Source: JBBRHF01 sp038223055 | GTDB taxonomy: Bacteria; Actinomycetota; Actinomycetes; JACCUZ01 | Length of the DNA: 15,458 nucleotides | Assembly: GCA_038223055.1 (NCBI GenBank) | Contig: JBBRHF010000099.1 | Coordinates: forward strand, 1 to 15,458 | Reading direction: 5' to 3' | Shown: positions 1 to 8,973 of the stretch, in pieces | Layout: every line of letters starts with the position of its first letter | Numbering within the stretch: the stretch's first letter is position 1 | Position numbers and translations under genes: made by a program | Notes under the pieces: generated by a model | Seen by the model: the letters and a program-made list of their open reading frames with translations, nothing else | Databases searched by the model: none | Told to the model about the DNA's origin: nothing

Positions 1-400
1 AGAGCCGCTCCATCGCCTCGCGCACGTCCTTGACCCAGGTGCGCAGCTTCGGCGCCACGCGGTCGATCGCCGTCTTGGCGCTCCGGAGGCTGGTCGTCAC
101 GGAGGCGCCCGGGACCTCGACGGGGGACTGCATCGCGAGAAACAGCCCGGCCCGGGCCCGCTCGTCCACGGTCATCGCGAGCACGTCGGCGCCGTCGAGC
201 GTGACGCTGCCGGAGGTGACCGTGTATTTCGGGTGTCCGGCGATGGAGTAGGCCAGCGTCGACTTGCCCGAGCCGTTGGGCCCCATGATCGCGTGGGTCT
301 CGCCGGCGCGTACGGTGAGGTCGACCCCGCGCAGGATCTCCTGGGGACCGGCTTCGGTCTCGACGGTGACGTGCAGGTCGCGGATTTCCAGGGTGGCCAT
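1..400 (-). CDS. sufC: SufC, Fe-S cluster assembly ATPase (partial, 3' end outside window)
   Basis: This is the ABC-type ATPase of the SufBCD scaffold complex, which drives iron-sulfur cluster assembly in the cytoplasm. Only the first 133 residues are in the window; the family is about 250 residues long, so the signature motif and Walker B lie beyond position 1. Visible are the start MATLEIRDLHV, a Walker A GPNGSGKST at residues 40-48 and the SufC-typical Q-loop region FLAMQSPVEVPG, where most family members have YPVEVPG. The ATG at 400 lies 5 nt after the Rieske gene stop, with AAGGAG about 11 nt upstream. It is the last visible gene of the suf operon. Further suf genes such as sufS and sufU would be expected beyond the edge, by family knowledge only. 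Confidence 0.95.
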   Translation of the reverse strand, partial: MATLEIRDLHVTVETEAGPQEILRGVDLTVRAGETHAIMGPNGSGKSTLAYSIAGHPKYTVTSGSVTLDGADVLAMTVDERARAGLFLAMQSPVEVPGASVTTSLRSAKTAIDRVAPKLRTWVKDVREAMERL

Positions 401-405
401 CGGGC

Positions 406-732
406 TCAACGCTCCTTCATTGGCGAGAGGTCCACAAGGACGCTGTCGCCGTCGATCTTGACGGGGTAGACAGGGACGGGCTTGGTGGCCGGCAGCCCGG
501 TGGGCCGGCCGGTCACGAGGTCGAACCGCGAGCCGTGCAGCCAGCACTCGATGGTCTGGTCGTCGACCTCGCCCTCGGACAGCGCCACCTTGGCGTGCGA
601 GCAGACGTCGTGGATCGCGTAGACCTCGCCGTCGCTACGCACGATCGCGACCGGCACCGCGCCGATCACGACCCGGACGGCAGCACCGTCGGCGACGTCG
701 GCGACCGCGCAGGCGCGGATGAACTCCGGCAC
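406..732 (-). CDS. Rieske-type [2Fe-2S] ferredoxin of the suf operon
   Basis: A 108-residue non-heme-oxygenase-type Rieske ferredoxin. The cluster ligands are visible as C44-S-H46 and C63-W-L-H66, separated by 16 residues, the classical CxH...CxxH pattern. The length fits a free-standing Rieske domain with no oxygenase subunit nearby. The GTG start at 732 shares one base with the sufD stop (TAGTG), which chooses this start over longer readings of the frame; the upstream GGGGG-like Shine-Dalgarno is weak, consistent with coupling. Genes of this type commonly sit between sufD and sufC in Actinobacteria. The exact role is not established; electron delivery to cluster assembly or accepting a cluster are inferences. 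The DNA is unlike a recent insertion, since base composition and spacing match the operon. Confidence 0.9.
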   Translation of the reverse strand: MPEFIRACAVADVADGAAVRVVIGAVPVAIVRSDGEVYAIHDVCSHAKVALSEGEVDDQTIECWLHGSRFDLVTGRPTGLPATKPVPVYPVKIDGDSVLVDLSPMKER

Positions 733-2047
733 TAGGCCATCGCCCCCATCGCACCCTCGAGCTCGGCGTCCACCGCCGCCAGCAGCCGCTGCTGGATCTC
801 GGGGATGCCGATCTGGTTGATGACGTCGGCGAAGAAGCCGCGTACGACAAGGCGGCGGGCCTCGTCCTCGGGGATGCCGCGCGACTGCAGGTAGAACAGT
901 TGCGCGTCGTCGAACCGGCCGGTGGCGCTGGCGTGGCCGGCGCCGACGATCTCGCCGGTCTCGATCTCGAGGTTGGGTACCGAGTCGGCGTGGGCGCCGT
1001 CGGTGAGCACCAGGTTGCGGTTGAGCTCGAAGGTCTCGGTGCCCTCGGCCGCGGCCCGGATCAGCACGTCGCCGATCCACACCGTGTGGGCGTCCTGGCC
1101 CTGCAGCGCCCCTTTGTAGGTCACGCTCGAACGGCAGTGCGGCATCGCGTGGTCGACGAACAGCCGGTGCTCGAGGTGCTGGCCGTCGTCGGCGAAGTAG
1201 AGCCCGAGCATCTCGACGTCACCGCCGGGACCGGCGTAGGTCGCCTCCGTGGCGATCCGCACCACGCTGCCGCCGAAGGTCACCACGATGCTCTTGAACT
1301 TCGCGTCGCGGCCGACCTTGATCGACTGCTGGGACAGGTGCACGGTGTCGTCGGCCCAGTCGTTGACGCTCACCGCCGTCAGCGTCGCGCTGTCCCCGAC
1401 GAGGAACTCCACGTTGTCGGCGTAGGTCGCGCTGCCGGTGTGGTCGAGCACGACCACGGCCTGGGCGAACGGCTTGAGCTCGACCAGCAAATGCCCGAAG
1501 GCCGCGCCGGCGCTGGCGTTCTCGCCGTGCAGGGTGACATAGGTGGGTCGGCTGGCGACGGTCTCGGCGGGGACGGTGATGACCGTCGCCGCCGGGAACC
1601 GGGAGAACGCGCGGGCCGCCACCCGGTCGGCCGGCACGCCGGCCCGCCCCAGCCGCGGGTCGCCGCGTTCGAGTGTCTCGACGACGACCTCGGGGGCCGC
1701 ATCGACCTCGACCAGCACTGTGCTGCCGTCACCACCGCCGCCGACGCCGAGGGATCCATCGGGGCCCTCGGCCTCCTCGAGTCCGCGCAGGCGCTCCAGC
1801 GGGGTGAACCGCCAGTCCTCCTCGCGGCCGGTGGGCACCGCGAAGTCGGCCACGTCGTAGGACGCGAATCGCTCGCCGCGGCTGTCGCCGGGCAGCGGGG
1901 TCGCCCCGTGGGCGTGCGGCTTGCCGCTGAACCCGCCGGTGTCCGGGTTGAGCACGTCAGCCGCGGCAGCAGCCTGGGCCGCGGTGACGCCGTTGCGCAC
2001 GCCCCCGGTGATCTCGGTGATGTCGTTGATGTTCGCGGCCTGCTGGC

Positions 2048-2051
<4 letters not shown>
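732..2051 (-). CDS. sufD: SufD, Fe-S cluster scaffold subunit
   Basis: SufD, partner of SufB and SufC in the SufBC2D scaffold; 439 residues. The C-terminal half has the SufD beta-helix signature: DAHTVWIGDVLI, then NLEIETGEIVGAGHASATG, whose histidine aligns with the functional SufD histidine known from E. coli, then QLFYLQSRGIPEDEARRLVVRGF. The N-terminal DFAVPTGREEDWRFTPLERLRG motif is typical of actinobacterial SufD. I place the start at TTG 2051, which overlaps the sufB stop as TTGA and has GGAAGG about 9 nt upstream. The frame stays open further upstream, but only inside sufB. A GTG start a few codons further in is the alternative. It is translated between sufB and the Rieske gene. Confidence 0.92.
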
Positions 2052-3489
<1,438 letters not shown>

Positions 3490-3493
<4 letters not shown>

Positions 3494-4329
3494 GATGAAG
3501 GCCTCCGGTGCGATGGGACTGTCGAGAGTGTCGGGAGTGTCGGGAGTGTCGGGCCTGTCGGGATGTGCGTCGTGCAGACGCCGTCGCCGTGAGCGATCGT
3601 GGCGAGGCGTTGGACATGGGTGCCGAGCAGGGCCGCGAAGACCGCGGTCTCCGCTTCGCACAGCTGCGGGAACTGCTCGGCGACGTGGGCCACCGGGCAG
3701 TGGTGCTGGCACAACTGCTCCCCCAGCGCGGAGCTTCGGGTTCCCGTGGGAGCTCCGGTCGAGCGGGTGGTGGCAGCGTAGCCGTCGGCCGAGAGGGCTT
3801 CAGCCAGGGCCTCGACGCGACGGTCATCGGGGGCCGCGTCAACGATGGGGCGGTAGCGTCCGGCGAGCTCGGCCACCCGGTTGCGGGCGAAGTCGGCTAC
3901 CGCGTCGGGTCCGCCGTGCTCGGCCAGGAACCGCAGGGCGCTGGTCGCGAGGTCGTCGTAGGCCTGGTGGAACGTGTCGCGCCCGCTGTCGGTGACGGCG
4001 AAGGCCTTAGCCGGGCGACCACGGCCGCGGTGCGCCGCCGCTCGCGGTTCGCGGACCTCGATCAGACCGTCAGCGAGCAGGCCGTCCAGGTGGCGGCGGA
4101 CGGCGGGGGTGGTCAGGTGTAGCCGGGTGGCCAGCGTCGCCGCGGTCGACGGCCCGCTCTCCAGGATGGCTCGCGCCACGCGATCTCGGGTGCGGCTCTC
4201 GTGACCGTGCTCGGCGATGTTGGCGGGGGCAGGGATGTTGGCGGGGGCAGGGATGCTGGCGGGGGCAGGGATGCTGGCGGGAAAAGTCGCCTCGACCGGC
4301 GCGCCCGCCTGCGCCTGGAGCACACTCAT
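3490..4329 (-). CDS. sufR: SufR, Fe-S-sensing transcriptional repressor of the suf operon
   Basis: A 279-residue winged-helix regulator. Residues 46-95 form the helix-turn-helix (ARAILESGPSTAATLATRLH, then TTPAVRRHLDGLLADGLIEV), followed by a wing RGRGRPAKAF. Four C-terminal cysteines, C207, C211, C224 and C252, are spaced x3, x12 and x27, the spacing I recall for the cluster-binding cysteines of mycobacterial SufR. The family represses suf when clusters are plentiful. I choose ATG 4329 (AAAGGTGG about 6 nt upstream); an in-frame GTG at 4347 would fall inside the proposed operator. Odd features are an N-terminal Pro-Ala repeat (PAPASI/PAPANI units) from an 18-bp tandem repeat, and a TLP-repeat tail from a 9-bp repeat. 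The stop overlaps the sufB start (ATGA). Confidence 0.93.
3518..3562. repeat. 9-bp tandem repeat in the sufR 3' end (5 units)
   Basis: Five 9-bp units of the form AGTGTCGGG (first ACTGTCGAG, last CCTGTCGGG) run through the end of sufR and encode a TLP-type repeat in the protein tail. They lie 25-69 bp upstream of the sufB start, so they also form part of the untranslated approach to sufB on the shared mRNA. The unit is a multiple of three, so copy-number change would not break sufR. Confidence 0.85.
4216..4286. repeat. 18-bp tandem repeat in the sufR 5' coding region (about 3.7 copies)
   Basis: Units of GATGTTGGCGGGGGCAGG begin at 4216, 4234, 4252 and 4270; the third and fourth have C for T at position 5 and the fourth is incomplete. 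The unit is six codons long, so copy-number changes keep the sufR frame and only lengthen or shorten the Pro-Ala-rich N-terminal extension ahead of the DNA-binding domain. Confidence 0.9.
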
Positions 4330-4343
4330 CGTTTCCACCTTTT

Positions 4344-4358
4344 TCACAACGCCAGTGT
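4344..4358 (-). promoter_or_regulatory. SufR operator, ACACT-N5-TGTGA
   Basis: The minus strand reads ACACTGGCGTTGTGA, an exact match to the ACACT-N5-TGTGA motif I recall for mycobacterial SufR. It is an imperfect dyad and ends 15 nt upstream of the sufR ATG, where a bound repressor would block the start of transcription of the whole operon. The position next to a gene for a SufR with all four cysteines makes a chance match unlikely. No convincing -10/-35 pair could be assigned around it. Confidence 0.75.
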
Positions 4359-4467
4359 GTCGTTATTCATCCCCGCGCGCAAACCCGCCCCCATTCGCGC
4401 TGCTGGCGCAGGGTCGAACCGGGCGGGAACGCGGTCCCCGCGGACACGACGAGTCGCGTGGCGGTCC

Positions 4468-4490
4468 AGCGGGTCCGTTACCGACCCGCT
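4468..4490 (-). terminator. Hairpin downstream of gntK
   Basis: Perfect 8-bp inverted repeat AGCGGGTC / GACCCGCT with a 7-nt loop, 20 nt past the gntK stop and before the sufR operator. It is well placed to stop gntPK transcripts before sufR. There is no T-tract after it on the minus strand, which is common in high-GC Actinobacteria but leaves the call uncertain. Confidence 0.45.
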
Positions 4491-4510
4491 CCATGATCAC
4501 GCAAGATCGG

Positions 4511-6034
4511 TCATGTCAGTGTCAACGGCAGGCTTGGGCCGAGCCGTCGCAGCATGCCGAACGTGGGCAACAGCGCCTGGTAGAGCTCCTCGACGATCGG
4601 CCGGAGTGCGGCGTACGTCGCGGCAGCCCCCGGTTCCGGCTGGACCGCCTCCGCCAAGGTGACGAGATCGGCGGCGACGTCGACCGAGTCGATCAGGCCG
4701 AGGGCCTGCATGCCCAGCAGCGCTGCGCCGAAGCTGGAGCCCTCGTGCCCGGTCGGGAAATGCACGTCCATGCCGAGCACGTCGGCGAGCAGCTGGCGCC
4801 AGAACGGGCTCTGTGCAAAGCCGCCGGTAGCGCGCATCTCGTGGATCTCGTTCCCGGCCGCGCGCATGGCGGTGAGGACCAGCGCCAGCTGTTGGCAGAC
4901 GCCCTCCAGCGCGGCGCGTACGAGATGCGAGCGGCGGTGCTCGCGGGTGAGTCCGACGTACGCGCCGCGGGGCACCGCGCTCCAGTGCGGCGCCCGCTCG
5001 CTCAGCAGGTAGGGCAGCATGACCAGCCCGCCCGCGCCGGCGGGGACTGCTGCGGCCAGGTCGAGCAGCTTCTTCTCCGGCTCGCCCACCAGCTCGGGTG
5101 CGAGCGCGTCGCCCGCCCAGCCGAGGACCACGCCGCCGTTGTTGATCGCCCCACCGATGACCCACCGGTTCTCCGTCAGCGCGTAGCAGAACACCGCGCC
5201 CATCGGGTCGACCGAGGGCTTGTCGACCATCACCCGCACCGCGCCACTGGTGCCGATGGAGCAGGCCGCAACACCGGGGCGTACGGCCCCGAGCCCGAGG
5301 TTGGCCAGCGGCCCGTCACCGGCGCCCACCACGACGGGGGTGCCCGCAGGCAGGCCGGTAGCCCCAGCCGCGGTAGCGGTGAGGCCGGGCAGAACGGTCG
5401 TGGTGGGGACCAGCTCGGGCAGCTGTTCCGGTGTGATGCCGGCCAGCTGGAGGGCCTCGGGGTCCCACCCGAGCCGGTGGATGTCCATCAGGCCCGAGGC
5501 CGACGCGAGGGAGTGGTCGGTGACCATCGCCTCGCACAGGTGCAGCAGCACGTAGTCCTTGATCCCGACCCAGTGCGCGACCCGTTCGCACAGCTCGGGT
5601 TCCTGCTCGCGGAACCACACCAGTTTGGCCAGCGGGGACATCGGATGGACCGGTGTGCCGGTGCGCCGGTGCACAGCCAGACCGCCGGCAGACGCGCGGA
5701 TGCGCTCGGCCTGGGCGCTGGCGCGCGAGTCGGCCCAGGTGATCACGGGTGTGAGCGGTGTGCCTGGCGCGTCCAAGCCGATCAGGCTGTGCATGGCCGA
5801 GCTGAACGACACGCCGGCCACCGGTCGTCCCGTGTCGATGACCGCGCGACGAAGCGTGGCGACCACCGCCGCGAGGATCTCGTCCGGGTCCTGCTCGGCG
5901 TAACCAGGAGCGGGCTCGTGCAGGTCGTACCTGACGGCATGACTGACAAGGGGCTGCCCGGCGAGGTCGAACGCCACGGTCTTCGTGCTGGTGGTGCCGA
6001 TGTCCACGCCGAGCACGACCGGTTCGCTGCTCAC
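4511..6034 (-). CDS. gntK: Gluconokinase, FGGY carbohydrate kinase family
   Basis: A 507-residue FGGY-family kinase that would phosphorylate gluconate to 6-phosphogluconate, feeding the pentose phosphate pathway. The N-terminal phosphate-binding motif GVDIGTTSTKTVAFD is at residues 9-23. Other family blocks are SFSSAMHSLIGLD, VITWADSRAS, HPMSPLAKLVWFREQ, VGIKDYVLLHL, SIGTSGAVRVMVDKPS, INNGGVVLGW and ATGGFAQSPFWRQLLADVLG. Substrate assignment rests on these gluconokinase-like blocks and on the adjacent gntP gene; xylulokinase is the main alternative. The GTG start at 6034 follows the gntP stop by 7 nt, with GGAG only one base upstream, so initiation probably relies on coupling to gntP. Confidence 0.88.
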   Translation of the reverse strand: MSSEPVVLGVDIGTTSTKTVAFDLAGQPLVSHAVRYDLHEPAPGYAEQDPDEILAAVVATLRRAVIDTGRPVAGVSFSSAMHSLIGLDAPGTPLTPVITWADSRASAQAERIRASAGGLAVHRRTGTPVHPMSPLAKLVWFREQEPELCERVAHWVGIKDYVLLHLCEAMVTDHSLASASGLMDIHRLGWDPEALQLAGITPEQLPELVPTTTVLPGLTATAAGATGLPAGTPVVVGAGDGPLANLGLGAVRPGVAACSIGTSGAVRVMVDKPSVDPMGAVFCYALTENRWVIGGAINNGGVVLGWAGDALAPELVGEPEKKLLDLAAAVPAGAGGLVMLPYLLSERAPHWSAVPRGAYVGLTREHRRSHLVRAALEGVCQQLALVLTAMRAAGNEIHEMRATGGFAQSPFWRQLLADVLGMDVHFPTGHEGSSFGAALLGMQALGLIDSVDVAADLVTLAEAVQPEPGAAATYAALRPIVEELYQALLPTFGMLRRLGPSLPLTLT

Positions 6035-6041
6035 GCTCCGA

Positions 6042-7538
6042 TCAGACCACGAGGCTGACTAGCAGGACGCCGAGCAGTCCGGTGACCGAGATAAGTGTCT
6101 CCATCACCGACCACGTCTTGAGGTTCTGCCCGACGCTGACCCCGAAGTATTCCTTGACCAGCCAGAACCCGGCGTCGTTGACGTGGGAGAAGAACAGCGA
6201 GCCGGACCCGATCGCCAGCACGAGCAAGGACGTCTCGGTCGTGGACAGGTCGGCCGTCAGCGGGGCCAGCACGCCCGAGGCAGTGATGGTGGCCACCGTC
6301 GCCGAGCCCGTCGCCAGGCGGATCAGCACGGCGACAAACCAGGCGAGCAGCAGCACAGAGACGCTGGAGTCCTTGACGTAGTCGGCGATGACGTTCCCGA
6401 TGCCGGTGTCGATGAGGGTCTGCTTGAACCCTCCCCCGGCCGCGACAATCAGCAGGATGCCCGCGATGGGGGGCAACGACTTCTCCAGCGAGGACGCCAT
6501 CTGGGTCGAGGTCATCCCGGAGCCGCGGCCGAACGTGACCAGGGCCACCAGGACGGCGATGAGCAGGGCGATCAACGGCGTACCGAAGAAGTCGAGCACG
6601 GTGCGGGACCGGGTGCCCTCGTCCGCGACGATGTCGGCCACAGCCTTGCCCATCATCAGTACGACGGGCAGCAGCACGGTCGCCAGCGTGACGGCGAAGG
6701 TGGGGCGCCGCGCACTCGGTTCGGGAGCCTCGTGAGGCTCGTGGCCGTCGGTCTCCTTGGCGAGCGAGCGGGTCGACCCGCCCGACCCGGCAGGTGCCAC
6801 CCCAGACGACCCGGCACCGGCGCTACCGGCCTGCGACATCTCGCGCTCGCGTTCGGTCACAAACGTCGTGGGAGTCGCCACGTCCACCCAGCGGGTGGCG
6901 AACTGCGAGAACAGCGGGCCGGCGACGATCACGGTGGGGATTGCGATCAGCACGCCGAGGACGAGGGTGACACCCAGGTCGGCCTTCAGGGCGGCGACCG
7001 CCACGAGCGGCCCAGGGTGCGGCGGCACCAGCCCGTGCATGACCGACAGACCGGCCAGGGCGGGGATGCCGACCCGCATGAGGGGCAGGCCGGAGCGGAT
7101 GGACACGAGCAGGATGACCGGCATCAACAGCACGAGGCCGATCTCGAAGAACATCGGCAGACCGATCAGCGCCCCGACCAGGGCCATCGCCCACGGCAGG
7201 GTCCGGACGCTGGCCCGTCCGACGATGGTGTCCACGATCTGGTCGGCCCCACCGGAGTCGGCCAGCAGCCGCCCGAACATGGCGCCCAGCGCGATCAGCA
7301 TGCCGACCCCGGCGACCGTGGCGCCCACCCCGTTGGAGAAACTGGTCACCGCGTCGGCCATCGGCAGCTTGGCGATCGCGCCCACGATCAGTGCCCCGAT
7401 CGTGAGGCTCAGGAACGGGTGCAGCTTGAAGGTCGTAATCAGCACGACGATCACCGCGATGCCGAACACAGCGGCGAAGACCAGTTGCCCGCTCCCTGCG
7501 TGTGGGGTGATGACGTCGTCGGCTGCGAGGATGATCAT
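6042..7538 (-). CDS. gntP: Gluconate:H+ symporter, GntP family
   Basis: A 498-residue integral membrane permease of the GntP family that imports gluconate or a related sugar acid with protons. Family blocks include TFKLHPFLSLTIGAL, GVGATVAGVGMLIALGAMFGRLLADSGGA, LPMFFEIGLVLLMP, HGLVPPHPGPLVAV, PIAGILLIVAAGGGFKQTLIDTGIG, LATGSATVATITASG and FSHVNDAGFWLVKEYFG. Roughly a dozen hydrophobic segments are visible. It is about 50 residues longer than the E. coli protein because of a hydrophilic Gly/Ser/Pro-rich loop in the middle. The ATG at 7538 is chosen because AGGAG lies 8 nt upstream; a reading from 7616 would add a poorly hydrophobic leader. It forms an operon with gntK downstream. Confidence 0.93.
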   Translation of the reverse strand: MIILAADDVITPHAGSGQLVFAAVFGIAVIVVLITTFKLHPFLSLTIGALIVGAIAKLPMADAVTSFSNGVGATVAGVGMLIALGAMFGRLLADSGGADQIVDTIVGRASVRTLPWAMALVGALIGLPMFFEIGLVLLMPVILLVSIRSGLPLMRVGIPALAGLSVMHGLVPPHPGPLVAVAALKADLGVTLVLGVLIAIPTVIVAGPLFSQFATRWVDVATPTTFVTEREREMSQAGSAGAGSSGVAPAGSGGSTRSLAKETDGHEPHEAPEPSARRPTFAVTLATVLLPVVLMMGKAVADIVADEGTRSRTVLDFFGTPLIALLIAVLVALVTFGRGSGMTSTQMASSLEKSLPPIAGILLIVAAGGGFKQTLIDTGIGNVIADYVKDSSVSVLLLAWFVAVLIRLATGSATVATITASGVLAPLTADLSTTETSLLVLAIGSGSLFFSHVNDAGFWLVKEYFGVSVGQNLKTWSVMETLISVTGLLGVLLVSLVV

Positions 7539-7616
7539 GGCGACGGCTCCTGGGGAGGTGGGGGATCCGTACGTCCCGTGGTGATGCGTACTTGCCCCCC
7601 GGAAAGGGGCTGGCAC

Positions 7617-7646
7617 ACTCTAGGACCGGCGGCAGATCGTGTCCAA
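7617..7646 (-). promoter_or_regulatory. Candidate sigma-70-type promoter for gntPK
   Basis: On the minus strand TTGGAC (7641-7646) and TAGAGT (7617-7622) are separated by 18 bp, a fair match to a vegetative promoter. The start site would fall near 7610, leaving a leader of about 70 nt to the gntP ATG. Within that leader, GTACG and CGTAC form an inverted repeat (7569-7591, 13-nt spacer) that could be an operator. All of this is inference from sequence. Confidence 0.35.
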
Positions 7647-7653
7647 ACGCCGG

Positions 7654-7792
7654 CAAAACGAGATCATCCCCCCTCGTGCTGCGCGAGTTCGCGGGGCGCT
7701 GGCCCGACGTCCAGGTGGAGGTGCGCCAGTCGGTCTTCCGGGACCGATCGGCTGGCCTGCGCACGGGAGATCTCGAGATCGCCGTGCTGCGA
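7654..7792 (+). pseudogene. LysR-type regulator fragment, frameshifted
   Basis: The frame from 7673 to 7792 translates as LVLREFAGRWPDVQVEVRQS followed by VFRDRSAGLRTGDLEIAVLR. This reads like the start of the substrate-binding domain of LysR-type regulators, where a block such as LLPP-LL-F--RWPDV is followed by GLR-G--D-A-VR. Just upstream, NEIIPP in another frame would join it if one base were added at the run of six C residues at 7668-7673. No helix-turn-helix region and no C-terminal domain are present, so only about 45 residues survive. It points away from gntP, the usual layout for a divergent LysR regulator. The family call rests on a short match; a chance open frame is possible. Confidence 0.4.
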
Positions 7793-8043
7793 CGGCGCGC
7801 ACTACTCGCTCGTCAGGGGCAGACCCCAACGTTCGTAGACTCATGGCCATGGTGCATCCAGCAAGCTGGATCAGACCAGCGGGTGCGCGTCCCGGCTGGG
7901 TAGGCACTGGAGCGCTCACTTCCGCCGGTGAGCATCCTGGTCTGTCATTGTCGGTCAGCCGTATGCCGGAAAACCGCACGCACGGTTTGAAAGGGGGATG
8001 GGGAAACAGGGCCGCTACGCGGTTCCTGCGCCCCTGACCGCCA

Positions 8044-8973
8044 ATGTCCCCTCCCGACCATGCCGTCGAGATCGTCGGCCTGGTCAAGACCTACGACGAC
8101 GAACGGGCCGTCGACGGGTTGACCCTCACGGTGCCGACCGGGTCGATCACCGCCGTCCTGGGACCCAACGGGGCCGGCAAGACCACGACGGTGGAGATCT
8201 GCGAGGGATACCGGCGCCCCGACGCCGGCACGGTGCGCGTGCTCGGACTGGACCCGTGGCGCGACGGCGCCGCGCTCAAGCCCCGGGTCGGGGTGATGCT
8301 GCAGGCTGGCGGCGTCTACCCGAGCCTGCGTGCGACCGAGATGCTCGCGCACGTCGCGTCGTTGCATGCCCACCCCCTCGACGTGGCCATGCTGATCGAG
8401 CGCCTGGGCCTCGCCTCGGCCGGGCGCACCCCCTACCGGCGACTTTCCGGCGGCCAGCAGCAGCGGCTGTCCCTCGCCATGGCTGTCGTCGGGCGCCCCG
8501 AGTTGGTCTTCCTCGACGAGCCCACGGCCGGGCTGGACCCGCAGGCCCGACACGCGACCTGGGCGCTGATGGGCGAGCTGCGCGCCGACGGGGTGACCGT
8601 CGTGCTCACGACCCACGCGATGGACGAGGCCGAGCGGCTCGCCGACCACGTGGTGGTCGTCGATCACGGCCGGGTGGTCGTCAGCGGCAGCCCCCGAGAG
8701 CTGATGGCGCGCGGAGCGCAGAACACGCTGCGTTTCGCCGCGCCGCCCGGGCTGGACCTCGTGAGCCTCGGAGCGGGCCTCCCCGACGGCTCCGCGGTGC
8801 TGGAGTCCAGACCCGGCGAGTACGTCGTGTCCGGCGCCGTCGACCCCCACGTGCTGGCTACCGTCACCGCGTGGTGCGCCGACCGGGGCGTCATGCCGGA
8901 GGGGCTGGCCGTCGATCGCCGTACGCTCGAGGACGTGTTCCTGGAGCTGACCGGCCGGGAGCTCCGGGCGTGA
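8044..8973 (+). CDS. ABC exporter ATP-binding protein (drug/lipid export type)
   Basis: A 309-residue ABC-2-type ATPase. Walker A is GPNGAGKTT (residues 40-48), the Q-loop is GVMLQAGGVYPSL, the signature is LSGGQQQRLS (134-143), Walker B is LVFLDEP (154-160) and the switch histidine is H191 in VLTTHAMDEAERLADHV. The C-terminal 80 residues resemble the accessory domain of daunorubicin-resistance (DrrA) type ATPases, ending in RRTLEDVFLELTGRELRA. Its stop overlaps the permease start (GTGA), so the two form one exporter. In mycobacteria a similar ABC pair lies between sufR and ctaA, so the location looks conserved. The substrate is unknown. No clear Shine-Dalgarno precedes the ATG at 8044. Confidence 0.9.
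   Translation: MSPPDHAVEIVGLVKTYDDERAVDGLTLTVPTGSITAVLGPNGAGKTTTVEICEGYRRPDAGTVRVLGLDPWRDGAALKPRVGVMLQAGGVYPSLRATEMLAHVASLHAHPLDVAMLIERLGLASAGRTPYRRLSGGQQQRLSLAMAVVGRPELVFLDEPTAGLDPQARHATWALMGELRADGVTVVLTTHAMDEAERLADHVVVVDHGRVVVSGSPRELMARGAQNTLRFAAPPGLDLVSLGAGLPDGSAVLESRPGEYVVSGAVDPHVLATVTAWCADRGVMPEGLAVDRRTLEDVFLELTGRELRA

Larger units (their letters stand above)
7539..8043. other. 505-nt stretch between gntP and the ABC ATPase gene with no intact gene
   Basis: Divergent intergenic stretch. It holds the gntP leader and candidate promoter, a LysR-type regulator remnant (about 7654-7792) and a perfect 16-bp dyad, ATCCAGC-AA-GCTGGAT (7856-7871). The last 170 nt before the ABC gene show no convincing promoter or Shine-Dalgarno sequence. 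Open frames here have no recognisable product apart from the remnant. Confidence 0.6.

Noticed and set aside
4217..6058. Long plus-strand open frame opposite gntK (613 codons)
   Set aside because: No family-like motifs, composition typical of an antisense shadow, and gntK is unambiguous on the minus strand.
6183..7838. Long plus-strand open frame opposite gntP (551 codons)
   Set aside because: Gln/Arg/Gly/Asp-rich shadow of a high-GC gene; gntP on the other strand has clear family motifs throughout.
7639..8037. Open frames of 100-155 codons in the gntP-ABC gap as small genes
   Set aside because: No Shine-Dalgarno, no recognisable motif and mutually overlapping frames on both strands; only the short LysR-like segment was kept.
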